IMG/VR virus record: IMGVR_UViG_3300028676_000005
Location: 62,001-126,000 of that record
Direction: 5' to 3' (one strand)
Length of the DNA stretch: 64,000 nucleotides
Origin: a virus
Shown here: positions 33,823-41,836 of the stretch, piece after piece
Numbering within the stretch: position 1 is the stretch's first letter
Layout of the letters: each line of letters starts with the position of its first letter
Made by a program: the position numbers and the translations under genes
The notes under the pieces: model-generated
Seen by the model: only the letters and a program-made list of their open reading frames with translations
What the model was told of the DNA's origin: nothing
Database searches by the model: none

Positions 33823-34332
33823 TTAAAAACCTTTTGCGCGTTTGTGAACCACAGCGAGTGCTTCTTCCTCGCTTAGGCCATACATGTACATGCCTTGTGC
33901 AACGTGGGCTTCTATTTCCCAAGGCTGAGCAAAGTATTCAGATAGCGTTGTGTGAAGCTTGTAAACTTCACCCTCCCAGATGTAATGATCATCACGGGAC
34001 ACTAACCGACCTTCTTGCATCTGTCTTACATGGGTAAGCTCATGCACAAGAGTACCAACATAAATACGTTGCTGGCTGGCCTTAACAAGACGCTCCATGA
34101 GTGTAAACTCTTCATAGATGCGTTCTATGTTAACAAACATAGCGATCTCTGACTGGGTGCTGCCTTTTGGCAACCAATTGCAAACCCAGGCATTAAGATC
34201 AGACATGGCTTTAGCCTGAGGCATGTCATTATTAACAAGGATGACACGAATGTCATATGGCTTGACTAGGTCGTAACCTTCTTCGCCAAAGTAATCTACA
34301 AACAGCTCTTTATCGCAATTATCCAAAATCAT
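33823..34332 (-). CDS. Putative zinc metallopeptidase (HExxH), 169 aa
   Basis: VGTLVHELTHVRQMQEG (about residues 90-106) contains the HExxH zinc-binding and catalytic motif in a hydrophobic helix, as in gluzincin-like peptidases. The third ligand is not certain; a downstream Glu (YIWEGEVYKL or YFAQPWEIEAH) could serve. There is no signal peptide, so it would act in the cytoplasm. It is the first gene of an early-type operon, with the 24-bp leader element and AAGGAAC before the ATG. Target unknown. Confidence 0.65.
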   Translation of the reverse strand: MILDNCDKELFVDYFGEEGYDLVKPYDIRVILVNNDMPQAKAMSDLNAWVCNWLPKGSTQSEIAMFVNIERIYEEFTLMERLVKASQQRIYVGTLVHELTHVRQMQEGRLVSRDDHYIWEGEVYKLHTTLSEYFAQPWEIEAHVAQGMYMYGLSEEEALAVVHKRAKGF

Positions 34333-34346
34333 AACAGTTCCTTAAC

Positions 34347-34370
34347 TTAGTAATCAAATGATTTACTGTT
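34347..34370 (-). repeat. 24-bp leader element, copy B
   Basis: Identical over 24 bases to 22296-22319 and in the same position between an early-type promoter and the first gene. Flanking sequence is not conserved to the same extent, which points to selection on the element itself. Confidence 0.8.
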
Positions 34371-34383
34371 GTTATCTACCCTA

Positions 34384-34391
34384 GTGATATA
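34384..34391 (-). promoter_or_regulatory. Early promoter element, variant TATATCAC
   Basis: The minus-strand context CAGACCTATATCACTAGGGT differs from the core by one base but has the same flanks. It lies about 50 bases upstream of the metallopeptidase-like gene. Confidence 0.65.
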
Positions 34392-34428
34392 GGTCTGAGA
34401 TGCTACAAAAATTAAAAGCATATATAAA

Positions 34429-34458
34429 CTACCACTACCCGGTTAGGGGTAGTGGTAG
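34429..34458 (-). terminator. Terminator hairpin after the 222-aa gene
   Basis: A perfect 12-bp stem (34429-34440 with 34447-34458) and a six-base loop lie ten bases after the stop of the leftward gene and just before the next promoter. Confidence 0.75.
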
Positions 34459-34468
34459 TAACTAATGA

Positions 34469-35137
34469 TTAGCCAATAACTGTTTTTACGTATTGTGCGT
34501 CACTAGGGTAACGTTCAAGCAACAGTTCTTTAGCCAAATTAATAGTCGGCTGATAAGAGCCTTTCCGACGATAATCTTCGTAGAACTCTTTAGCTAACTC
34601 AAATGCTGCTCTGACGTAGCAGTCATCTGTGTCAGACGCTTGAGTAAAATCATGATCTACCCATCGTTGAAAGTCTTTCCAACGCCCATGGATCACGTTT
34701 GCCAAGCATTCGATAAAACGACGGTGAGTCAGTAAAGCGGTCATGTCACGATTTACCGCTCGAAGTTCTCGTTCCAGTTTATTATGAATCGTGTTGGGGA
34801 GTGGATCAGACGAATGATAGTCTGAGATTACCACCAACTGGTTCAAGTTGTTAAAACTAACCTTGTCACCAGGAAAGGGAATATAGATCCCCTGCTCCCA
34901 CAAATCCAAAGCAATTTGCTTGATAAGCATAAACTTAGTGCTAGGGCAGAAAACCCCGATCTCTTCCTTCATCAAAGCGGTTTGGATATGGAACGGACTA
35001 AGCTTAATTGATTTAAGCTCCAATTGCCGCACGATTTCCCACAACTTAAAATCTTTGCGAATACCCAGTAATTTACAAACCCGATGCATCATGTCGGCGT
35101 TATGTTCAGCTTGTGTAGACGGTCGCGTGTTACCCAT
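34469..35137 (-). CDS. Hypothetical protein, 222 aa; paralogue of the protein at 35531
   Basis: ATG 35137 (MGNTRPSTQ) is chosen because AGGGTGA precedes it and it overlaps the stop of the upstream gene by 8 bases. The central segment LWEQGIYIPFPGDKVSFNNLNQLVVIS parallels KKHQIYVPFDDDEFGLKDKFSLVVIS in the 355-residue protein two genes upstream, so the two share a domain (each cited in part). Function unknown. Confidence 0.65.
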   Translation of the reverse strand: MGNTRPSTQAEHNADMMHRVCKLLGIRKDFKLWEIVRQLELKSIKLSPFHIQTALMKEEIGVFCPSTKFMLIKQIALDLWEQGIYIPFPGDKVSFNNLNQLVVISDYHSSDPLPNTIHNKLERELRAVNRDMTALLTHRRFIECLANVIHGRWKDFQRWVDHDFTQASDTDDCYVRAAFELAKEFYEDYRRKGSYQPTINLAKELLLERYPSDAQYVKTVIG

Positions 35138-35528
35138 AATAGTCACCCTGCAATGAAAGTGTGCGTTCAATGTAAAGATTGTCATCACCTACAGTAGATG
35201 ACCCATCGTAGACTTCGGCAATGACTTGGTTAAGCACCTTGCCTAAAATAAACGTAAGGTATTTACGGCGCAGCCACTCACCAAACCCACGTTTATTTTC
35301 TATCATGTAGAGCATGGTCTCAATAGTAGTTCCTTTACTATCGGTGTACAGTTTGACAGTAGCCGACAAGTGGTGCTTGCCGCCATAATAAACCCGGAAA
35401 GTAGTAAACCCGCTTGAAGGGTCATTCTCAATGGCGGTAACTGTTTGTTTTACGTAATAGCTATTACATTTAGGCTGGAGTCTGGTGATAGCCATCAACG
35501 ACTTGAAGAGTTCTTTGTTAACTGACAT
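35130..35528 (-). CDS. Hypothetical protein, 132 aa
   Basis: A small alpha/beta protein starting MSVNKELFKSLMAITRL, with a beta-rich centre. It lies between the two paralogues at 34469 and 35531: two bases from one and overlapping the other. It may act with them. Function unknown. Confidence 0.75.
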   Translation of the reverse strand: MSVNKELFKSLMAITRLQPKCNSYYVKQTVTAIENDPSSGFTTFRVYYGGKHHLSATVKLYTDSKGTTIETMLYMIENKRGFGEWLRRKYLTFILGKVLNQVIAEVYDGSSTVGDDNLYIERTLSLQGDYYG

Positions 35529-35530
35529 GG

Positions 35531-36598
35531 TTAGCCTTTAGTAAGAGAAGTAAGAATGGCGTTAGCTACTTCGGTACGAACGTTAATATTGTTTTTGGTA
35601 TCGGGTAGATTGTTTTTGTAATCAGGATGACTGAACATATAGGCGTCAACCATGTCACGCATGATATTAGTTTTGGGGTCACCAATGTTGCGTTTAATAA
35701 CGTGCTCTTCTTCAGTAGTGGTAATTTCTTCGTAAAGCTTTTTGAGCAGATCTTTGGCACTCCACTGACCGCTTGCCCAGTTAGAACCCCAGCTGTTATT
35801 TTCAGCGTGATACCAGACATCCAGGATAGCACTGTAGCTATTGAACAAGAGGTTGATCTTGTTCATTAAACCCGCTTCAGGAAAGATGCTGGAAGACATT
35901 GGCTGTTTAATTGGAAAGGCGATACCAGACCCAAAGTATTTGGACTTGGAGATAACCACAAGAGAGAACTTGTCCTTGAGCCCAAATTCGTCATCGTCAA
36001 AAGGAACGTAAATTTGATGTTTCTTCAACAGGTGACGAACCAGCTCCACGTAAATGTGCCAGCGCTTACTGTAAGTAATCGGCAAGCCGAACCCAAAAAC
36101 AATTTCAAGGGAGGTCATCTTGCTGCTAAGACCGCGTTCTGAAGCAAGTCTTACGAGCATGGACCGGCTAGGGTTTTCTGGGAAATAGAGCGACTCACAC
36201 AGACGTGGCAAGTGTGCTTTAAGACGAAACTCAGCCATGACCTCCTGAGACTCTTCTACGGTCTCTTTAACTACTGGCTGAAGATTGGCATCAACACCAG
36301 GGTAACGGCCCTCCAGCACTGCTATGCGCCGTGACATCCAGCGCAGACGGTCCTTGGCGATCTCACCCAACATGCTCTTGCAGACATAGTCGCCGTTGGT
36401 GCGATGCGCGTCAATCATCATTGCCGTGTCACGTTCGTCACTGATGGTAGACATCATCGAAAGTTTGTTAGCCAACTCATCGTCACTGAAAAGATGAGCA
36501 CCAGCTAGATCTTCACGAGGAAGACCAACGTAACGTGGATGCGGATCTTCAAGACCGTCTTTCAACCAACGCATATCAACTACTTCTTTAACAGCCAT
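35531..36598 (-). CDS. Hypothetical protein, 355 aa; paralogue of the protein at 34469
   Basis: Mixed helical protein. The middle region (HQIYVPFDDDEFGLKDKF, about residue 195) is shared with the 222-residue protein. There are no membrane segments and no enzyme motif that I can name. It is the first gene of a three-gene set ending at the hairpin near 34.44 kb. It may be read from the promoter upstream of the 178-residue gene if the 36.63 kb hairpin is leaky. Confidence 0.7.
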   Translation of the reverse strand: MAVKEVVDMRWLKDGLEDPHPRYVGLPREDLAGAHLFSDDELANKLSMMSTISDERDTAMMIDAHRTNGDYVCKSMLGEIAKDRLRWMSRRIAVLEGRYPGVDANLQPVVKETVEESQEVMAEFRLKAHLPRLCESLYFPENPSRSMLVRLASERGLSSKMTSLEIVFGFGLPITYSKRWHIYVELVRHLLKKHQIYVPFDDDEFGLKDKFSLVVISKSKYFGSGIAFPIKQPMSSSIFPEAGLMNKINLLFNSYSAILDVWYHAENNSWGSNWASGQWSAKDLLKKLYEEITTTEEEHVIKRNIGDPKTNIMRDMVDAYMFSHPDYKNNLPDTKNNINVRTEVANAILTSLTKG

Positions 36599-36628
36599 GA
36601 TATTCTTCCAAAAATAAAGTTAGGTATA

Positions 36629-36661
36629 TTACTCTACCGCCTTTTTAGGGCGGTAGAGTAA
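36629..36661 (-). terminator. Terminator after the 311-aa gene
   Basis: A perfect 13-bp stem (36629-36641 with 36649-36661) with a T-rich loop, followed leftward by an AT-rich run. It insulates the high-GC 311-residue gene from the next operon. Confidence 0.75.
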
Positions 36662-36687
36662 TTATTGCTTTTGCTGGACGTCAGCAG

Positions 36688-37623
36688 TTAGGCCTTTTTC
36701 TTGGCCTTTTGTTGTTGCGGCTTTTCAGCGACTTTCTTTTCTTTCACGGCCTTGACCGGTTCCGGCGCAACCAGCGCTTCTTTCAGACGGTCGTCAGTAA
36801 ATGCACGACCGACACCGCGACCAGTAGGCAGTAGCACTGCTGGAACTTCTTCAGTTTCGCGCTGGGCTTTCTTGGCCTTGTTACCACCCTTGACGAGCAG
36901 TTGACCCAGGCTTACTACGCCGAGCGAGGTGTTGCGCTTTTCGTTGGCATTGGTCCACAGCTTGCAGCCACGGTTGACCTGCTGACGAGGGAATTCACCC
37001 AGGTTGATGTCGTAGCAGAAACCGCCGACCGACAGGATGTTTTCAGAAGGTTTGCCCGGCGAGAAGTACAGCTTGCTTGGAACGAACTGGCGAGTGATGT
37101 TCAGAGTGTGACCGTTGATGATGGTCGGTTCGGTGAACACAGCGCCCAACAGGTGTTCCCAGAAGTCTGGGTACATGGCGATGTTGGAATCGAAGGCGCG
37201 CGGACCGGCGTTGATACGGTTGAAGAAGTACGCAGCGATCACGTCTTCTGGGGTGCCGTAAGAACCTTCGATACGGAAGTTCCAGATCTTTGGACCCAGG
37301 CCGACGATGAAGAACGTTGCAGCGGTAGTAACGATGAAAGCCATGCGGAACGCGCTGTCAGCGGATGGGTGGGTCTGCTCGAAGCGACCGTAGCACGAGA
37401 TGTGCCCTTCCAGTTCCAGCTTGTGGGTGGTCTTTTTGTCAGCAACGGCGCTGGAGGTGTAACGGGTCAGATCGCCATTGTTAACAACGATGGAGCGAAC
37501 GCCGAACTCTTTGAAATCTTCGGAGGTGAAACCGACCTCGGACAGTTGGAGACCGTTGGAAGCGAACACAGCCAGTTTCAGGGCTTTCTTGGAGGACACT
37601 GCGAATTTAACTTGAGCGTTCAT
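36688..37623 (-). CDS. Hypothetical protein, 311 aa, GC-rich and probably abundant
   Basis: The codon use is visibly richer in G and C than that of its neighbours (many stretches near 55-58%), which suggests high expression or recent acquisition. The main part is beta-rich with an aromatic core. The last 50 residues are a Lys/Ala/Glu-rich tail ending KPQQQKAKKKA, typical of a flexible nucleic acid- or membrane-binding extension. It does not carry the tubulin signature of PhuZ and is too short for the phage nuclear shell protein. A strong terminator follows. Function unknown. Confidence 0.65.
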   Translation of the reverse strand: MNAQVKFAVSSKKALKLAVFASNGLQLSEVGFTSEDFKEFGVRSIVVNNGDLTRYTSSAVADKKTTHKLELEGHISCYGRFEQTHPSADSAFRMAFIVTTAATFFIVGLGPKIWNFRIEGSYGTPEDVIAAYFFNRINAGPRAFDSNIAMYPDFWEHLLGAVFTEPTIINGHTLNITRQFVPSKLYFSPGKPSENILSVGGFCYDINLGEFPRQQVNRGCKLWTNANEKRNTSLGVVSLGQLLVKGGNKAKKAQRETEEVPAVLLPTGRGVGRAFTDDRLKEALVAPEPVKAVKEKKVAEKPQQQKAKKKA

Positions 37624-37716
37624 AGCTGGTACCTATTCATAAAGGAAGGATTGTGTTGCGTTAAAACTAAGGACTGTTATTTGTCCTTAGGTATTGTGTT
37701 TGGTGTAAAAACTTAT

Positions 37717-38253
37717 TTATCGCATACGACCATGGTGCTGTTGAAAACGGCGGGCCTGATCGACAAACTCATCAGCACACTGTGCATCTACCCGGTTGAG
37801 TTCAATGAGATCGCCGCTAGAGGCAACGATCATAATGATAGCCTCAAAATGAGGCCCAGAAGGCAACCGCCGAGCGATAGTGAATCGAGCTACGGAACCA
37901 CCCAGATTTTTGTAGATCAGCAGTTCCCAGGAATTGACTTCTGTGTCTGCCGGGACATGCTTGCGCCACAGATCACGATCAGTGTTCATTTCTGCCAGGC
38001 GACCGGCGGCAACCATGAGCAGTGAGGTGGTGCTGGACGAATGGTTGCCGAAGTGGGCCATATGAGACAATGCCTCGGCCAACTTCAGGTTATCGTGGGA
38101 ATACATGCCACGATCATGTTCGACCTGTTTACCGCGCCCGATCAGTTCGGCAGCGCTCTGATCACCAACTGGCAGCTCCCACACTTTAGCAGCAATGGGT
38201 TCCTCCATGTTGCGAGGTTCCTCACGACGAGCTTCACTTTTTTCAACTGCCAT
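37717..38253 (-). CDS. Hypothetical protein, 178 aa
   Basis: A charged N-terminus (MAVEKSEARREEPRNMEEP) precedes an alpha/beta domain and a C-terminal Gln/His/Arg tail. Like the 311-residue gene downstream it is relatively GC-rich. It is the first gene behind the early-type element at 38295. Function unknown. Confidence 0.7.
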   Translation of the reverse strand: MAVEKSEARREEPRNMEEPIAAKVWELPVGDQSAAELIGRGKQVEHDRGMYSHDNLKLAEALSHMAHFGNHSSSTTSLLMVAAGRLAEMNTDRDLWRKHVPADTEVNSWELLIYKNLGGSVARFTIARRLPSGPHFEAIIMIVASSGDLIELNRVDAQCADEFVDQARRFQQHHGRMR

Positions 38254-38294
38254 AACCGCACTCCTAATAAAAACTTCATTGTTTACTCACCCTA

Positions 38295-38302
38295 GTAATG
38301 TA
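38295..38302 (-). promoter_or_regulatory. Early promoter element, variant TACATTAC
   Basis: The minus-strand context GTCTACATTACTAGGGTGAG has the conserved T-A-C-T and G-T-G-A-G-T-A downstream parts, with one change in the core. It lies about 40 bases upstream of the 178-residue gene. Confidence 0.6.
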
Positions 38303-38338
38303 GACGTGAGTTATTGTTTAAGTTAACTACCCCGAAGG

Positions 38339-38890
38339 CTAAGTCAAATGTCGTACCTTAATGTTAGCCGGCCCCACACTTTCCAACGGATTTTTAGGAT
38401 CGTTGAATGGGTGGATAAACATAATCGGTGAATCGTTTGTATTAAGGATACGTACTCGACCAACAAAGTTAACGCGCACCGGATCAAGTACACAGGTCTC
38501 CTCAGTTACGCATGCGTCCCAAACAAACTTCTTGGCGGTAAGCTCTTCTGGAGTAACAATGCGCTCGGTTCCTTTAAAGACAGGTTGGAACACATTGTAC
38601 TCCATGTAGGGGTATTTCTTTTCCTTAAAGAACTTGGCCACGTTTGGATACACCGCACGGAAGCACTGCTCGATGGTAGGGCTGAAAGAAATACGAGGTA
38701 GACTTGGCTCAGGGTAAGGCCAGCTAGGGTCACCAACAACACCAGGAGAACTCTCCTCGCTATGATCCAACCCTGCTGGGTCATCAGGCAGCCAGATGCC
38801 GGCTGCTTTATGATCTTTAAACGAGAGGTGGAACAATATCCCCACCCCTGGTTTTGCGGTTATTGTTTTGAGATCAGTTAACTTACTCAT
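38339..38890 (-). CDS. Hypothetical protein, 183 aa
   Basis: The start at 38890 (MSKLTDLKT) overlaps the upstream stop by 8 bases and is preferred to a longer frame. The protein is beta-rich and proline-rich, with no membrane segment or named motif. It is the last gene of the leftward set 41045-38339. Function unknown. Confidence 0.7.
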   Translation of the reverse strand: MSKLTDLKTITAKPGVGILFHLSFKDHKAAGIWLPDDPAGLDHSEESSPGVVGDPSWPYPEPSLPRISFSPTIEQCFRAVYPNVAKFFKEKKYPYMEYNVFQPVFKGTERIVTPEELTAKKFVWDACVTEETCVLDPVRVNFVGRVRILNTNDSPIMFIHPFNDPKNPLESVGPANIKVRHLT

Positions 38891-39077
38891 GAAGGCCCTC
38901 GTCTTCGACACGTTTGATAAACTCTTCAACCGCATCATTCAGTTTAGTAAATTCTTCCGTAACACCGAGACTACCATCTCCCCAGACACTGACAACCATA
39001 GAACGCATTTCACCTTTAGCGCGTTCCCAGGCCATGTGACGCATGGTGCGGATTTCACGAGAATCATTATTAGCCAT
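38883..39077 (-). CDS. Hypothetical protein, 64 aa
   Basis: ATG 39077 (MANNDSREIRTMRHM) is chosen because it follows the 345-residue gene's stop by two bases; the upstream in-frame codons lie inside that gene. The protein is helical and charged. Function unknown. Confidence 0.65.
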   Translation of the reverse strand: MANNDSREIRTMRHMAWERAKGEMRSMVVSVWGDGSLGVTEEFTKLNDAVEEFIKRVEDEGLHE

Positions 39078-39079
39078 GG

Positions 39080-40117
39080 TTAACGTCCTGAATGAGAGTT
39101 GCCTGTGTAAAACAACATACGTTCTTGGTCTTGATGACCGATAGTCCCTACGTTGACATGAGGGAAACGATCTTTGAAGGCTGGGCGATAGTTGGAACGA
39201 GACATCCCCATTTCCCACATAGCTTTTTCAACCCACTCCTTGCGCTTATGGTTACGCGGTACCGGGTCTTTCAGATAACCCTCTTTATCCCGAGGTTGTT
39301 TCAGGTCATCTCTGTAAATTTCTGTAATACTGTCGTAATAATCGTAAACACCAAACTCACCACCAAAAGCTTGGTAATCTGGAAACCTTTTCCAGTCCTT
39401 AACAACAAACCCGGCAACCCACAACTCATGTCCCCATACTTGTGCATAAGGACTTTCCTTGGTGTGATCTACAATCCGAGTACTTGTTTCATAAAGATAA
39501 GGGTTGGTTAAGAATCTTGGTTTATTTGTAAAATGCGTGGTAAATGGTTTTTGTTTCTCGTAACCTCCTGACCCATCCAGTTTTTGTTTGTAGTGGTTCA
39601 TAGTAAAAATTGGTGGCATTTCTTTAGCAAATGGGCTTTGTTTTATATGTAACTTTAAATGCCCGTATTGTTTCTGAATGGTCGCTTCTAAATCAAAAGC
39701 AGTCTCTTCGTAACTAATACGACCAACCCTTAACTCAGGTGCTACGAATGCATTATGACTAATAAACTCACCACGACGGAACCCACCGCCTGGCATCATC
39801 AGCCCACGGGCAGGCAAACCGCCAAAGTAGCCCAAAGAACCAATAGCTGTCATTGCTGGACCGCGCACAGCAGGATCTTTACGACGAATAGCATAAACCC
39901 GTTCCAGATGTTCTTTGAACTGTTGGTCGTTCAGATCAGGGCGGATCAAAGCATCCAAACGCGCCAGTGTTTCAGGATCGCTTTCGTAAGGGTGGAATGG
40001 TAACATTGACTTATCGGCAGAACGGGATTCTTTATCGACCAAATCGTCAGCCAACTGGGACAACCCTTCTTCGTAACCTTTATAATCAAATGGTGTGCTA
40101 TCGTCATCGCGTTTCAT
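39080..40117 (-). CDS. Hypothetical protein, 345 aa
   Basis: A Gly-rich segment (PARGLMMPGGGFRRGEFIS, about residue 105) is reminiscent of the stretch that precedes the P-loop in DnaB/RecA-type ATPases, but no Walker A follows, so ATPase function is not claimed. The remainder is rich in Tyr, His and Pro. AGGAGAAATACC lies before the ATG. Function unknown. Confidence 0.7.
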   Translation of the reverse strand: MKRDDDSTPFDYKGYEEGLSQLADDLVDKESRSADKSMLPFHPYESDPETLARLDALIRPDLNDQQFKEHLERVYAIRRKDPAVRGPAMTAIGSLGYFGGLPARGLMMPGGGFRRGEFISHNAFVAPELRVGRISYEETAFDLEATIQKQYGHLKLHIKQSPFAKEMPPIFTMNHYKQKLDGSGGYEKQKPFTTHFTNKPRFLTNPYLYETSTRIVDHTKESPYAQVWGHELWVAGFVVKDWKRFPDYQAFGGEFGVYDYYDSITEIYRDDLKQPRDKEGYLKDPVPRNHKRKEWVEKAMWEMGMSRSNYRPAFKDRFPHVNVGTIGHQDQERMLFYTGNSHSGR

Positions 40118-40175
40118 GGTATTTCTCCTAAAAATAAAAAGGACCAGCGAATGCCAGCCCTTTTACAACAATTAA

Positions 40176-40769
40176 TTAAACGATCTTGGAAGAAGGAGCG
40201 TCACCCAAACGAAGCGTATCCAATGGGTGAGTTTTAAGATCTGAGTGGAATGCTGGTTTGCCGAAGGGAAGCATTTTAACGGAAGTGCTGTTAAACCCTT
40301 CTTTAATAACCTGGAAATAAACAAACTCTTTCCGCCACTTACAAGCCAAAGTCCAGTCAAACTTGAGACCGCAGGTACTGAACAACCATTCTTCTACAAC
40401 GGTGTTGATAATTCCACCAACCACGCCGGTGGTTAATTTGTCGTCAGTAAAGTACGCCTTGGCCAGGTTTTCCAAAGCTTTATCCACACTCAGAGTAACC
40501 CCTTTAATGCGGTAGGTGTATTTACGGGAGCCGTTAACCCACAGATATACCGTTTCATTTTCATTAGAAACGATAACTGTTTTAACATTGCTTTCGCCAT
40601 GGCAGATGCCAAAGAACTTAACATCGTGGGCGAGGCGGTGGTTAAAGGAAAAGGAAGGAACTTCACTTTCCGCCGAAACTGGCATCAGGGTTTCTTTACA
40701 CAACCGCGCAGATTTAGCTGGAACAAAGTAAGCAACGTTGGCACGCAGTTCAAAGGATTTAGTAATCAT
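40176..40769 (-). CDS. Hypothetical protein, 197 aa
   Basis: A beta-rich protein with several Cys and Lys residues and no membrane segment. AGGAATGCC precedes the ATG. It lies between the HTH gene and the 345-residue gene in a leftward set. Function unknown. Confidence 0.75.
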   Translation of the reverse strand: MITKSFELRANVAYFVPAKSARLCKETLMPVSAESEVPSFSFNHRLAHDVKFFGICHGESNVKTVIVSNENETVYLWVNGSRKYTYRIKGVTLSVDKALENLAKAYFTDDKLTTGVVGGIINTVVEEWLFSTCGLKFDWTLACKWRKEFVYFQVIKEGFNSTSVKMLPFGKPAFHSDLKTHPLDTLRLGDAPSSKIV

Positions 40770-40790
40770 AACGGCATTCCTAGGTAAAAT

Positions 40791-41045
40791 TTAAGAGTTG
40801 AGTTGCTGTTTTTCCGCAATGTCTCTAAGGACATGAATTGCAGCCGGTGCTCTTTCAAGAAGACCAACTAGCAACATTGTTGCTTTAGGGATGGGTGCGT
40901 AGCACGTTTCATAACGAGCAATGTCACTATTACCACGCCCAATCAATGTACTGAATTCTTCTTGTGACATGTGAAGCGACTGACGAACACGACGCATTAA
41001 CTCGGCATGTTCTTTTACAATAGGACGCGCTGGGGTATGAGCCAT
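40791..41045 (-). CDS. XRE-family helix-turn-helix DNA-binding protein, 84 aa
   Basis: Residues 15-60 form a classic five-helix HTH: MRRVRQSLHMSQEEFSTLIG is the scaffold and first helix of the pair, and NSDIARYETCYAPIP is the recognition helix with the usual Glu-Thr/Pro ending. The length fits Cro/CI or MqsA-type regulators. Promoter-proximal in its set (to 38339), it may autoregulate this operon or repress host or phage promoters. A GGAGAAGG ribosome site precedes the ATG. Confidence 0.85.
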   Translation of the reverse strand: MAHTPARPIVKEHAELMRRVRQSLHMSQEEFSTLIGRGNSDIARYETCYAPIPKATMLLVGLLERAPAAIHVLRDIAEKQQLNS

Positions 41046-41057
41046 GCCTTCTCCATA

Positions 41058-41090
41058 AGTAAACGTACCGGACTAACCGGTACGTTTACT
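41058..41090 (-). terminator. Terminator hairpin after the 231-aa gene
   Basis: A perfect 14-bp stem (41058-41071 with 41077-41090) and a five-base loop. The leftward end lies about 13 bases before the HTH start codon, so it could also serve as a regulatory structure for the HTH gene. Confidence 0.7.
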
Positions 41091-41097
41091 GTGCTAT

Positions 41098-41793
41098 TTA
41101 GCGGATACCGACTTTGAGATACTGGAAGATCTCATTGTTTGGCTGGATACCAAACTTGTCCGCATCGTCGGGGGTATCAATGGCCTGCACACGGCCGGAC
41201 TTGTCGAGATAGAGGACAACGTCACCACGTCCCAGGTGGAGTGTTACAAACTCGGGTGGGGTGTTCAGGGAAAACACACCGTCAAGATCGAAGACGACCA
41301 TGAACTCTTGCCACACTCGATCGGTAACGTCCCATACCCGCCAGCCTTCTTTGAACTTCTCAAACTCCACAGCACGCTCAGGAGAAGGAATAAAGCGTAC
41401 GTTAACGTCTGTACCCATAACACTTGGGCCACCAAAAGGAACCACAGTTACTACTGTGTCCTCGGTTACCTTTAATGAATTTTTCAGTGCCTCAACAAGC
41501 TGACCGCAAGTACCTTCCATAATGCTTTCATGTTTACTGTTAAAAGTAAACGAACCATCCTCGAGCATAAACTGCCCGGTACCACTGGCGGGATGAAACA
41601 TGAACGCACCAGGAATGTGTTGCATACCACCGCCCAAAGTAGGGCGCATGTTGAGATTAGCCGGCGCTGCCACGACTTCAAGCCGCCCCACAGGAGTCAA
41701 CAAAGGGTTACCACCAAATGCGGTGTCATTGCTAAAATCCATTTTAGCTTTGTTGTTTACGGCAGTAGCGTCGAGGTTGATGTTGATGTGCAT
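41098..41793 (-). CDS. Hypothetical protein, 231 aa
   Basis: AAGGA is eight bases from ATG 41793 (MHININ) but only two from the ATG at 41799, so the former is taken as start. The protein is beta-rich (likely sandwich), with Gly-rich turns and no membrane segment. It follows the membrane-anchored 414-residue gene by 43 bases. Function unknown. Confidence 0.65.
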   Translation of the reverse strand: MHININLDATAVNNKAKMDFSNDTAFGGNPLLTPVGRLEVVAAPANLNMRPTLGGGMQHIPGAFMFHPASGTGQFMLEDGSFTFNSKHESIMEGTCGQLVEALKNSLKVTEDTVVTVVPFGGPSVMGTDVNVRFIPSPERAVEFEKFKEGWRVWDVTDRVWQEFMVVFDLDGVFSLNTPPEFVTLHLGRGDVVLYLDKSGRVQAIDTPDDADKFGIQPNNEIFQYLKVGIR

Positions 41794-41836
41794 TGACATG
41801 TTCCTTAATAATGAAGGGTTGTGTAACTGTGTGCTG

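Noticed and set aside
36625-36632. TATATTAC on the plus strand
   Set aside because: It overlaps the terminator stem of the 311-residue gene, lacks the AACC and GTGAGTA flanks, and would transcribe antisense into leftward genes. Probably chance, though an antisense transcript cannot be excluded.
36688-37623. PhuZ tubulin or phage nuclear-shell protein
   Set aside because: The 311-residue length is close to PhuZ, but the tubulin GGGTGS-type loop is absent; the shell protein is about twice this size. Neither was seen elsewhere in the window.
36901-38025. 374-codon plus-strand frame
   Set aside because: It spans two leftward genes and their intergenic gap in antisense; no ribosome site, and its length reflects the high GC of those genes.
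39750-39815. DnaB/RecA-like PGGGFRRGEF segment in the 345-aa protein
   Set aside because: No Walker A follows and the rest of the protein does not resemble a helicase.
40136-40165. Possible terminator before the 345-aa gene
   Set aside because: Only AAAGG/CCTTT pairs convincingly; the inner bases do not, so the hairpin is not supported although a T-rich stretch follows.
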